Origin: Bacteroidales bacterium
GTDB lineage: Bacteria > Bacteroidota > Bacteroidia > Bacteroidales > JAADJA01
NCBI GenBank assembly: GCA_029934735.1
Contig: JAOZLR010000188.1
Coordinates: 1-5,622, forward strand
Direction of reading: 5' to 3'
Length of the DNA: 5,622 nt
Shown: piece by piece, positions 1-5,622 of the stretch
Layout: each line of letters opens with the position of its first letter
How positions within the stretch are numbered: the stretch's first letter is position 1
The notes under the pieces: generated by a model
What the model saw: the letters and a program-made list of their open reading frames with translations, nothing else
Database searches by the model: none
What the model was told of the DNA's origin: nothing
Translations under genes and position numbers: made by a program

Positions 1-116
1 ATAAAGAGCAAAGCAGGTTGTTGCGTAAATTATTGTGGGGAAGTCTTAGCGAAAGATTCAGGTCAAAGAGTTTTTATATGTTTCAGGTTTTTTCATCAGA
101 TAAAGAAAAGCTATAA
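1..116 (+). CDS. C-terminal end of an unidentified upstream gene (partial)
   Basis: The frame beginning at base 3 is open from the window edge to a TAA at 114-116 and encodes about 37 residues. The residues are rich in Arg, Lys, Leu, Phe and Ser, ending near FSSDKEKL. This is a plausible basic, amphipathic protein tail. The frame starting at base 1 is also open, to a TAG at 139-141, but its product has an odd Cys-rich make-up, so the first frame is preferred. The stop lies 30 bases before the glycosyltransferase start on the same strand, which suggests one operon. Genes of the WecB/TagA/CpsF family often follow other glycosyltransferases or polysaccharide genes, but too little is present here to name the protein. 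This call rests on composition and context only. Confidence 0.4.
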   Translation, partial: KEQSRLLRKLLWGSLSERFRSKSFYMFQVFSSDKEKL

Positions 117-146
117 GTGTAGAGATAAATTAAATCAGTAGTTGAT

Positions 147-884
147 ATGCCAAAAATAGATTTTTATAATGTTAAGATGGACCTCCTTAATACGGAGGAA
201 ATACTTCAGACTTTTGAAACATTTCTGGGAGCAGATTCGCCAAAATCAGTTTTTTTCATTAACGCTCATTGTTTTAATATTGCTCAAAAGAATAAAAAAT
301 ACAGAGATGTAATTAACAGCGCCAGCTTATTGTTAAATGATGGTATTGGAATAAAGATTGGAACCGCTATGTTAGGTGAAAAGGTTAAGGAGAATATGAA
401 TGGCACTGACTTTATTCCTGAAGCTTTGGAATTTGCTGCTCAAAAAAAACTTAATGTATATTTTCTGGGAGCCGGAAAAGGTGTTGCTGAAGAGGCAAAG
501 ACAAAAATCGAAAAGAAAATTTCAGGAATTGATATTGTTGGAGTCCATGACGGATATTTTGACGAAGCTGAGGAAGCAAAGATTGTTGATGAAATAAATG
601 ATAAACAGGTGGATTTACTTATTGTGGGGATGGGAGTTCCTAAGCAAGAACTTTGGGTAGCAAAAAATATAGATAGATTTAAAACTCTGAAAATTTGTAT
701 TGCCGGAGGTGCAATTCTTGATTTTATGGCAGGGCGTTTCAAACGGGCACCTCTGTTTATGCAAAATAACGGGCTTGAATGGCTATTCCGCTTGTCCAAC
801 GAACCTTCAAGATTGTTTAAAAGATACGCCGTGGGAATTCCAGTGTTTTTCTATTATGCCCTTAAGCTCAAAGGGAAAAAATGA
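147..884 (+). CDS. WecB/TagA/CpsF family (GT26) glycosyltransferase
   Basis: This family transfers an N-acetylmannosamine-type sugar (ManNAc or ManNAcA) or a related sugar from UDP to an undecaprenyl-linked glycolipid on the inner face of the cytoplasmic membrane, in teichoic acid, enterobacterial common antigen or capsule synthesis. At 245 aa it has normal full length. The family blocks appear in order: FFINAHCFNIA (36-46), LLLNDGIGI (61-69), MNGTDFIPEAL (84-94), VYFLGAGKGVAEEA (104-117), GVHDGYF (132-138), LLIVGMGVPKQELW (157-170) and GGAILDFMAGRFKRAP (187-202). Asp65 in NDGIG matches the aspartate proposed as catalytic base in TagA. The tail (about 203-245) is hydrophobic and basic, with Arg215, Arg222 and Arg226, as in the TagA membrane-binding appendage whose arginines are thought to complete the active site. 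The start at 147 fits the family N-terminus; no Shine-Dalgarno site is visible. The frame closes with TGA followed directly by an in-frame TAG. The acceptor and exact sugar cannot be read from sequence, so no symbol is given. Confidence 0.93.
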   Translation: MPKIDFYNVKMDLLNTEEILQTFETFLGADSPKSVFFINAHCFNIAQKNKKYRDVINSASLLLNDGIGIKIGTAMLGEKVKENMNGTDFIPEALEFAAQKKLNVYFLGAGKGVAEEAKTKIEKKISGIDIVGVHDGYFDEAEEAKIVDEINDKQVDLLIVGMGVPKQELWVAKNIDRFKTLKICIAGGAILDFMAGRFKRAPLFMQNNGLEWLFRLSNEPSRLFKRYAVGIPVFFYYALKLKGKK

Positions 885-1036
885 TAGTGTTTTGATTTAA
901 AATTGACAACCGACTATTTCCACTCTTTTATTTGCAGATTCCTTTGTTTTTACATTCCGGAGCTTCACCCCTATTTACTCACCCCAATCTCCTGTGGCGA
1001 AGTTATCAAGAGACTGTTCAAGCTGTCAGCTCCCCT
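885..1036. other. Convergent intergenic gap with no recognised element
   Basis: This 152-base stretch lies between the stop of the plus-strand glycosyltransferase and the stop of the minus-strand TPR gene. No stem followed by a T-tract is visible on either strand. The only inverted repeat noticed (CTTCACC at 963-969 against GGCGAAG at 996-1002) has a 26-base loop and no T-run. No convincing small gene is present. Transcription from both sides probably ends by another mechanism or runs into the opposite gene. Confidence 0.6.
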
Positions 1037-2542
1037 CTATTTGTCTTCAATACGATTCAGGCCGGCTTTTGCCTTTTGGTCAATACTGTTTTTATACTCC
1101 TCATTTTCCATCGACCTGGCTTTCTCATAATATATCCCGGCCTTTTGATAATCTTCCCTTTTTTCATAGATTAATCCCAACTGAAGAGCAGAATTGGAAG
1201 CATAGTAATATTCTGATTGAGAGCCATCTTGTATGGTTTCCTTATAATAAGGTATTGCATCATCAATCTTACCCCAACCATGATATATACGTCCAATACG
1301 ATAGGTATATTCAAGCGAATCTCTGCTATTTTTCAAAAAATCTCTATTATCAGTTGTGAGTCCTTTTAAGGCTCTTTCATAATATCCACCGTCAAAAAGA
1401 AGTCTTGCTTTAAGCAAAACTGCATTCGGAACTTCATCTCTTTCAGCCTCACGCTCAGCCTGTTTGTCGGCGTCTGCAATTTCGTACCCATTATCCTTAA
1501 CCATGGCAATATACTCCTTATACATAATGGTATTACCATTAACAGCATAATACCATGCTATTTTCTGATAGGCAGCCTTTATATAATTCACACCTTTGAA
1601 CTCATTCAAAAACCTCAAGAAATAAATGTTGGCATCTTTATCAAGCTTTTGAAGTTTTGCCAGGCCAGTCAGGTAATCAAGATAATAAAAGGGATAATAT
1701 TCCTTACCTTTCGGTCTTGATAAAAGAAGGCTCAATGCTTTCTCAGTCATCCCATTTCCCATATATATGCGCGACATTGCATAAATAGTCAGCGGGCTGG
1801 TAAGATATGAATTGTCAGAATTATTCTTAGTTATCATATTAATATAATCCAATGCTTTATCCTTTTCGGTTGAGAGATTCAACTTGATAAAACTCAGATA
1901 AAACAAGCACTCGGCTCTAAAATGTGCATATTTTTCATCTTTAAGCGAAGCATCCAGCACCTGAAGTATTTCATTGGTTCCCTGATTTACTGTACCCTCA
2001 ACACCAACAACTTTCTTAATCCAGTTATAACTATCAGGTATAGTACCAATCATAGTATGTAAAAGGCCCATATTAATTTTATCAGGTAAAAAATCTGGAA
2101 ATTTTTCCTCATTTTTCTCAAGCCTTCTGTAGGCTCTGTTTATCTCCAGGGCAGCAGTAAAATATTCTTTAAACTTAGTTCTGGCAAATGCCCATTGCAG
2201 ATATACCTGTGCAAGGCTGTAGTTATAATACGGTGAACTCTCATCACCATCTTCAAGCCTGTCGATAATATCATCTTTTTTCTCATCAAGCTCTTCAAAA
2301 ACGCTCTCCTCCTCACCAATAAATACTTTCAGGAAATAGATATAGTTCTCGATCAGATATGGGATATTATTATCAGGATTTAATTGCTTCTCTTTATCAA
2401 TCAGTTTTTGTCCCTCATCAAATTTAAGGTTTAAAACCAAAGTGTATGCATCAGTACAATTTTTATTAAAATCATAAGTATATTGTGCAAATGAAGTTAC
2501 ACCAACAAATACCAACACAATTGCAAATACTATCCTGTTCAT
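1037..2542 (-). CDS. Secreted tetratricopeptide-repeat protein, Iml2/TTC39-like region possible
   Basis: The product is a 501-aa protein of unknown function. The N-terminus (MNRIVFAIVL, then VFVGVTSFA) is a standard Sec signal peptide with a likely cut after Ala19 (TSFA|QYTYDF). There is no lipobox, so it is probably periplasmic. The mature part is alpha-helical and rich in Tyr, Leu and charged residues. TPR-like helical pairs are clearest near the end (about 411-443 and 448-480: RIGRIYHGWGKIDDAIPYYK and LGLIYEKREDYQKAGIYYEK), and weaker ones occur at about 208-235 and 251-275. Residues 158-190 contain a distinctive block (GLLHTMIGTIPDSYNW, then VVGVEG) resembling in shape a block of the eukaryotic TTC39/Iml2 family; this is inference from memory. 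An in-frame ATG exists 57 bases upstream (2599). It is rejected because the added 19 residues would precede the signal peptide and be encoded by the terminator hairpin of the neighbouring gene. No clear promoter or ribosome site is seen. TPR proteins usually scaffold protein contacts; the partner here is unknown. Confidence 0.85.
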   Translation of the reverse strand: MNRIVFAIVLVFVGVTSFAQYTYDFNKNCTDAYTLVLNLKFDEGQKLIDKEKQLNPDNNIPYLIENYIYFLKVFIGEEESVFEELDEKKDDIIDRLEDGDESSPYYNYSLAQVYLQWAFARTKFKEYFTAALEINRAYRRLEKNEEKFPDFLPDKINMGLLHTMIGTIPDSYNWIKKVVGVEGTVNQGTNEILQVLDASLKDEKYAHFRAECLFYLSFIKLNLSTEKDKALDYINMITKNNSDNSYLTSPLTIYAMSRIYMGNGMTEKALSLLLSRPKGKEYYPFYYLDYLTGLAKLQKLDKDANIYFLRFLNEFKGVNYIKAAYQKIAWYYAVNGNTIMYKEYIAMVKDNGYEIADADKQAEREAERDEVPNAVLLKARLLFDGGYYERALKGLTTDNRDFLKNSRDSLEYTYRIGRIYHGWGKIDDAIPYYKETIQDGSQSEYYYASNSALQLGLIYEKREDYQKAGIYYEKARSMENEEYKNSIDQKAKAGLNRIEDK

Positions 2543-2558
2543 AGACTTAACGATTAAC

Positions 2559-2593
2559 AAAAAAAAAGAGGAGAACTTTCCCTTCCCCTCTTT
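2559..2593 (-). terminator. Intrinsic terminator after the zinc-ribbon gene
   Basis: Read on the minus strand, AAAGAGGGGAA (2593-2583) pairs with TTCTCCTCTTT (2575-2565) across a 7-base loop. This is an 11-bp stem with one G-U wobble. The wobble is an A-C mismatch when read on the plus strand, so the hairpin is directional. The stem runs into a nine-T run (2567-2559), three bases of which lie in the stem. It begins 28 bases past the stop of the zinc-ribbon gene and 16 bases separate it from the TPR gene start. It should end the Nif3/zinc-ribbon transcript, with some read-through possible. Confidence 0.85.
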
Positions 2594-2621
2594 CAACATT
2601 ATAAGTTAAACGAACTAAATT

Positions 2622-3440
2622 CTATTTCGTTTCATTTACCATTTCGGCAATTTCCTGGTCAACCAGTATTCTTCCACAATACTCACAAACGATTATTTTT
2701 TTATGCATTCTGATATCAAGCTGAACCTGGGGCGGGATTTTATTAAAGCAACCTCCGCAAGCATCTCTCTCAACCTGAACAACAGCGAGACCATTCCTTG
2801 CATTCTTTCTAATTCGCTGATAAGCAGTCAGCAGACGCTCCTCAATATAATTCTCATTTTCCGCGGATTTGCTTAATAGTTCCTCCTCCTCTTTTTCAGT
2901 ATCAGCAATGATATCAGCTAATTCACTTTTCTTAATTACAAGATCCTTACTTCTCTCTTCAAGCAGCTCCTTCGACTTTACAATCTCTACCTTAACCGCA
3001 TCAAGTTTAAAAGAAGACTCTTTAATTCGCTTTTCGCTCAATTGCATTTCCAGGCTCTGAAATTCAATTTCTTTTGTCAGTGAATCGTACTCCCTGTTAT
3101 TTCTCACCTCCAATTGCTGAGCTTCATATTTTTTTATTAAAGACTGGCCGTCCTTAATGGTATTTTGCTTATCAGCAATCTGCTTTTCCATCTTTTCAAT
3201 ATCACTTTGATAATTTCCTATCCTGGTTTCAAGGCCTGCAACTTCATCTTCAAGGTCCTGAACTTCTAAGGGTAACTCACCTTTTACTATTCTGATCCTG
3301 TCAATATTCGAGTTTATCTGTTGTAATGAATAGAGAGCTTTTAACTTTTGTTCGACTGTAAACTCCTCTTCAGTCTTTTCAACCGGCTCAACTTTTGGCT
3401 TTTTACTTACTTTTTCTTTTACTGTTTTTGCCATAATCAT
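2622..3440 (-). CDS. Coiled-coil protein with C-terminal C4-type zinc ribbon (zf-RING_7 / PF02591 type)
   Basis: The product is 272 aa. After a charged Lys/Glu-rich lead (1-30), residues about 30-205 form long heptad-like helices rich in Glu, Lys and Leu, predicted as an antiparallel coiled coil. The family signature GELPLEVQDLEDEVAGLETR lies at 54-73, and a conserved turn region YEAQQLEVRNNREYDSLTKE at 105-124. The C-terminal domain (about 205-262) has RIRKNARNGLAVVQVER, then CGGC (Cys228, Cys231), IPPQVQ, and CEYCGRILVD (Cys252, Cys255). All four zinc ligands are intact. The family occurs widely in bacteria; nucleic-acid or protein binding has been proposed but its role is not settled. The gene starts 5 bases after the Nif3-like stop, so the two are almost certainly co-transcribed and may be translationally coupled. 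A second ATG at 3434 (Met3, giving MAKTVKEK) is an equally good start because homologues often begin MAK; no Shine-Dalgarno site decides it. The protein has no signal peptide and is expected to be cytoplasmic. Confidence 0.92.
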   Translation of the reverse strand: MIMAKTVKEKVSKKPKVEPVEKTEEEFTVEQKLKALYSLQQINSNIDRIRIVKGELPLEVQDLEDEVAGLETRIGNYQSDIEKMEKQIADKQNTIKDGQSLIKKYEAQQLEVRNNREYDSLTKEIEFQSLEMQLSEKRIKESSFKLDAVKVEIVKSKELLEERSKDLVIKKSELADIIADTEKEEEELLSKSAENENYIEERLLTAYQRIRKNARNGLAVVQVERDACGGCFNKIPPQVQLDIRMHKKIIVCEYCGRILVDQEIAEMVNETK

Positions 3441-3445
3441 TTATA

Positions 3446-4540
3446 TTATAGGTAATTAACTACATTCGTATTCATCTCTGAAATGAGGACTGCAAAATTA
3501 GGAAATTTTTTAATTAAAACACTATAAATTAAATCTTTTGCAAATTGTTCACTTTCATAATGGCCGATATCGGCAATTACCAACTTTTCGTCAGCATCAA
3601 AAAACTCATGATACTTAATATCACCTGTCAAGAAGATATCCGCACCCGAGCGTATTGCATCACCAATCAGGAAGCTGCCGGAGCCACCACAGACAGCAAC
3701 TTTTTTAATTTTTTGGCCTGTCAGTTTTGTATGCCTTATACATCCTACTCCTGTAACTTTTTTTACCTTGTTCAAAAAACCAATTTCATCAACTTCTGTT
3801 TCGAGTTCACCTGTCATTCCTGCACCTACACTCAAAAATTTATTTTCCAGCGAATAGATATCATAAGCAACTTCCTCATATGGATGTGCTTCAATCAATG
3901 CAGAAATAATTTCTCTTTCTCGGTAAATAGGAAATATTGTCTCTATTCGTATCTCCTCCTCAAAATGCAACTTGCCTTTTTCACCAACAAACGGACTCGT
4001 ATCTTCCGAGCCTCTGAATGAACCTGTTCCTTTGCCATTATAACTGCAACTGTCATAATTCCCTATTTTTCCGGCACCTGCCGCAAAAACAGCTTCTCTA
4101 ACTTTATCTGCATAGCCGACAGGACAAAAAACTACAAGCTTCCTAAGCAACTCCTTTTGGGGAGATAATATCTCCTTATTAATAAGATCCAGCTTATCAC
4201 ACAAAATTGAATTTACACCCTGATCAACATTATCAAGATTAGTATGAATCGCATACAGGGCAATATCATTCTTAATTGCTGAAGCCACGATCCTTTCAAC
4301 ATAAGTTCCGCCGGTTATCCTTTTAAGTCCCTTAAAAATAACCGGATGATGTGAAATAATCAGGTTGCAGCCTTTGGATAAAGCCTCTTCAATAACCTTT
4401 TCAGTTACATCTAACGAAATCAATATTTTACTTATTTCCGCATCACTATTACCAACTAACAACCCGGCATTATCATAAGATTCCTGCAAACTCAAAGGGG
4501 CAATCCTTTCAAGTTCGTATGTTACTTCTTTGATTTTCAT
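3446..4540 (-). CDS. Nif3-like dinuclear metal-centre protein (YqfO/DUF34 family)
   Basis: The product is 364 aa, the long form of the family. The N-terminal half carries LQESYDNAGLLVG (18-30), LIISHHPVIFKGLKRITG (60-77) and YAIHTNLDNVDQGVN (96-110). The C-terminal half carries VCGGSGSF (283-290), SGADIFLTGDIKYHEFFDA (298-316) and ADIGHYESEQF (323-333). The predicted metal ligands His64, His65, Asp103, His327 and Glu331 are all present, with the His-x3-Glu spacing seen in E. coli YbgI. Residues about 132-235 form the extra CutA1/PII-like domain (VVFCPVGYADKVREAVFAAG and AHPYEEVAYDIY) found in B. subtilis YqfO-type proteins. The family forms toroidal hexamers with a two-metal centre. It is often annotated GTP cyclohydrolase 1 type 2, but that activity is not shown for most members, so only the fold and metal site are asserted. 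The start at 4540 gives the usual N-terminus, and a -7 box lies just upstream. The zinc-ribbon gene follows 5 bases after the stop. It is divergent from lpxK. Confidence 0.95.
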   Translation of the reverse strand: MKIKEVTYELERIAPLSLQESYDNAGLLVGNSDAEISKILISLDVTEKVIEEALSKGCNLIISHHPVIFKGLKRITGGTYVERIVASAIKNDIALYAIHTNLDNVDQGVNSILCDKLDLINKEILSPQKELLRKLVVFCPVGYADKVREAVFAAGAGKIGNYDSCSYNGKGTGSFRGSEDTSPFVGEKGKLHFEEEIRIETIFPIYREREIISALIEAHPYEEVAYDIYSLENKFLSVGAGMTGELETEVDEIGFLNKVKKVTGVGCIRHTKLTGQKIKKVAVCGGSGSFLIGDAIRSGADIFLTGDIKYHEFFDADEKLVIADIGHYESEQFAKDLIYSVLIKKFPNFAVLISEMNTNVVNYL

Positions 4541-4593
4541 TTCAAATAAATTTTAGCGGTTCAAATTTATATAAAATTTTGTATTTTTATCGG
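4541..4593. promoter_or_regulatory. Divergent promoter region between the Nif3-like gene and lpxK
   Basis: The 53 bases between two divergent start codons are very AT-rich and must carry, or overlap, promoters for both genes. Leftward, an exact Bacteroidota -7 box is present (separate entry). Rightward, AAATTTTG at 4574-4581 is one base off TAnnTTTG and lies 12 bases before the lpxK ATG, with no good -33 element; this is weak. If these boxes are used, both messages have leaders of about 5-15 bases. Confidence 0.5.
4562..4569 (-). promoter_or_regulatory. Candidate -7 box (TAAATTTG) for the Nif3/zinc-ribbon operon
   Basis: On the minus strand these bases read TAAATTTG, an exact match to the Bacteroidota -7 consensus TAnnTTTG. 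They lie 21 bases upstream of the Nif3-like ATG, so the message would start about 15 bases before it. No convincing TTTG-type -33 element is found about 19-20 bases further upstream. In AT-rich DNA such a match can arise by chance, but its position is right. Confidence 0.45.
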
Positions 4594-5622
4594 ATGAAAT
4601 TCATTCAATTCATATTACTACCATTTTCACTTATTTACGCCTTTGCAACTGCCGTTAGAAACAAGCTATTCGACTGGAACATACTGAGATCAAAGTCCTT
4701 TGACAAACCTATAATTTCGGTAGGTAATCTCAACGTTGGAGGGACAGGGAAGACTCCCCATGTTGAATATCTTATCAATTTCTTAAAGGATGAATTTAAA
4801 ATTGCCACATTAAGCAGAGGATATAAAAGAAAAACCAAAGGTTTCATTATTGCCTCAGACAATAGCTCAGCTTCAGAAATTGGGGATGAGCCATTTCAAA
4901 TCCACCGAAAATTTCCAGGGATAACAGTTGCAGTTGATGAAAAGCGGGTTCATGGGATAAACGAATTGCAAAACTTTACTAATCCCGACATTATTTTACT
5001 TGATGATGCTTTTCAACACAGATATATAAAGCCGGGACTTTCCATCTTGCTGACTGATTACCATAATCTATATACAAATGATTATCCAATCCCTTCCGGC
5101 AGATTGCGGGAGTGCAGGTCTGGGGCAAAACGGGCAGATATTATCATTGTCACAAAAAGCTCAAAAGTACTATCTCCAATTGTCAGAAAAGATATTGTGG
5201 AGAAGATCAAGCCAAAGAGCCGGCAAAAGGTGTTTTTCTCATATATCGAACACGGAAAATTCACATCACTGAATGGTGAAGAGATGAAAGCTAAGAAAAT
5301 ATTCTTCACCTCAATACTACTTGTCGCAGGCATAGCTAATTCATATCCTTTGGAAGTATATCTTAAGAAATATTGTGATGAACTGGAAGTGATAAAATTT
5401 CCTGACCATCATAACTATTCTGAAAAAGATGTTACCAAAATAATTGAAACATTTGAGAAGATTGTCAGGAAAAATAAGATAATTGTCACCACAGAAAAGG
5501 ATGCAATGCGATTAATCCAGCATGATATTGTAAATCATTTAATATCTTTGCCGGTCTTTTATATTCCGATCAAGACGGAATTTCATAAACAGGATAAAAC
5601 GGAATACAATAAATATATTTTA
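4594..5622 (+). CDS. lpxK: Tetraacyldisaccharide 4'-kinase LpxK (3' end outside the window)
   Basis: LpxK phosphorylates the 4' position of the lipid A disaccharide using ATP, at the cytoplasmic face of the inner membrane. The frame is open for 343 codons from ATG 4594 to the window edge with no stop, which is close to full family length, so only a short tail should be missing. A hydrophobic N-terminal helix (3-20) provides the membrane anchor. The P-loop is GNLNVGGTGKTP (44-55, with Lys53 and Thr54). Other family blocks are LSRGYKRK (73-80), IGDEP (96-100), VAVDEKR (112-118), LLDDAFQHRYIKPG (135-148, the DDxFQH motif), IPSGRLRE (166-173), VTK (186-188), AGIANS (245-250), FPDHHNYSEKD (269-279) and TTEKDAMRL (299-307). 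Asp115 and the His272/His273 pair are in the areas where the catalytic Asp/His pair of Aquifex LpxK would fall; this mapping is tentative. The Ala in DDAFQH is, from memory, usual in Bacteroidota. No Shine-Dalgarno site precedes the start. Confidence 0.95.
   Translation, partial: MKFIQFILLPFSLIYAFATAVRNKLFDWNILRSKSFDKPIISVGNLNVGGTGKTPHVEYLINFLKDEFKIATLSRGYKRKTKGFIIASDNSSASEIGDEPFQIHRKFPGITVAVDEKRVHGINELQNFTNPDIILLDDAFQHRYIKPGLSILLTDYHNLYTNDYPIPSGRLRECRSGAKRADIIIVTKSSKVLSPIVRKDIVEKIKPKSRQKVFFSYIEHGKFTSLNGEEMKAKKIFFTSILLVAGIANSYPLEVYLKKYCDELEVIKFPDHHNYSEKDVTKIIETFEKIVRKNKIIVTTEKDAMRLIQHDIVNHLISLPVFYIPIKTEFHKQDKTEYNKYIL

Noticed and set aside
440..799. Minus-strand open frame of 119 codons
   Set aside because: It is antisense to the glycosyltransferase, whose motifs are all in the plus frame; its Ser/Pro/Ile-rich product looks like a shadow.
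963..1002. Inverted repeat CTTCACC / GGCGAAG as a terminator for the convergent genes
   Set aside because: The stem is only 7 bp with one mismatch or wobble, the loop is 26 bases, and neither strand has a following T-run.
994..1359. Plus-strand open frames in 903-1359
   Set aside because: They overlap the 3' part of the TPR gene in antisense, have no recognisable domain, and lack a promoter or ribosome site.
2543..2599. Upstream ATG at 2599 as the start of the TPR gene
   Set aside because: The extra 19 residues are encoded by a strong intrinsic terminator, and the downstream ATG gives a perfect N-terminal signal peptide.
2600..2640. TAATGTTG on the minus strand (about 2596-2603) as a -7 promoter box for the TPR gene
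   Set aside because: It is one mismatch from consensus with no -33 partner, and a message starting there would run straight into the terminator hairpin.
3545..4021. Plus-strand open frame of 158 codons
   Set aside because: It is wholly antisense to the well-supported Nif3-like gene; its product is rich in Cys, Phe and Asn with no family motif.
4635..4862. Minus-strand frame of 75 codons, and others at 5078-5333
   Set aside because: They lie inside lpxK, whose plus-strand frame is continuous and carries every family motif.
1..5622. Search for a novel defence, mobile or RNA system
   Set aside because: No transposase, integrase, toxin-antitoxin pair, repeat array, tRNA, rRNA or large unexplained structured non-coding stretch was seen; the window is densely filled with conventional genes.

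Overview
The window looks like ordinary chromosomal DNA from a Bacteroidota bacterium, probably Bacteroidales-like. The grounds are AT-rich sequence, start codons without Shine-Dalgarno sites, an exact Bacteroidota-type -7 box (TAnnTTTG) before one gene, a lipid A gene (lpxK, so an outer membrane with LPS), and the type of gene content. The genus-level assignment is open.

Layout from left to right. Positions 1-116 probably hold the C-terminal tail of an unidentified plus-strand gene. It is followed after 30 bases by a complete WecB/TagA/CpsF-family (GT26) glycosyltransferase at 147-884, a membrane-associated enzyme of surface polysaccharide or glycolipid assembly. A 152-base convergent gap (885-1036) with no convincing terminator separates it from a minus-strand block. 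That block, in its own direction of reading, has a Nif3/YqfO/DUF34 metal protein (4540 to 3446), then after only 5 bases a coiled-coil protein with a C4 zinc ribbon (3440 to 2622), a strong intrinsic terminator (2593 to 2559), and a secreted TPR protein (2542 to 1037). On the far right, lpxK (tetraacyldisaccharide 4'-kinase) starts at 4594 on the plus strand and runs off the window edge. It is divergent from the Nif3-like gene across a 53-base promoter region.

Functionally, two genes concern the cell envelope: the GT26 enzyme makes part of a surface glycan, and LpxK adds the 4'-phosphate to lipid A. The Nif3/zinc-ribbon pair is a two-gene transcription unit whose order recurs in distant phyla and whose joint role is not settled. 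The TPR protein has a Sec signal peptide and no assigned function; part of it resembles the eukaryotic TTC39/Iml2 family in motif shape.

I saw no mobile element, CRISPR array, tRNA, rRNA, phage gene or defence system, and no gene that looks broken. The most useful leads are the Nif3/zinc-ribbon pair, the possible Iml2/TTC39 relationship of the TPR protein, and a start-site correction for that gene forced by the terminator hairpin.
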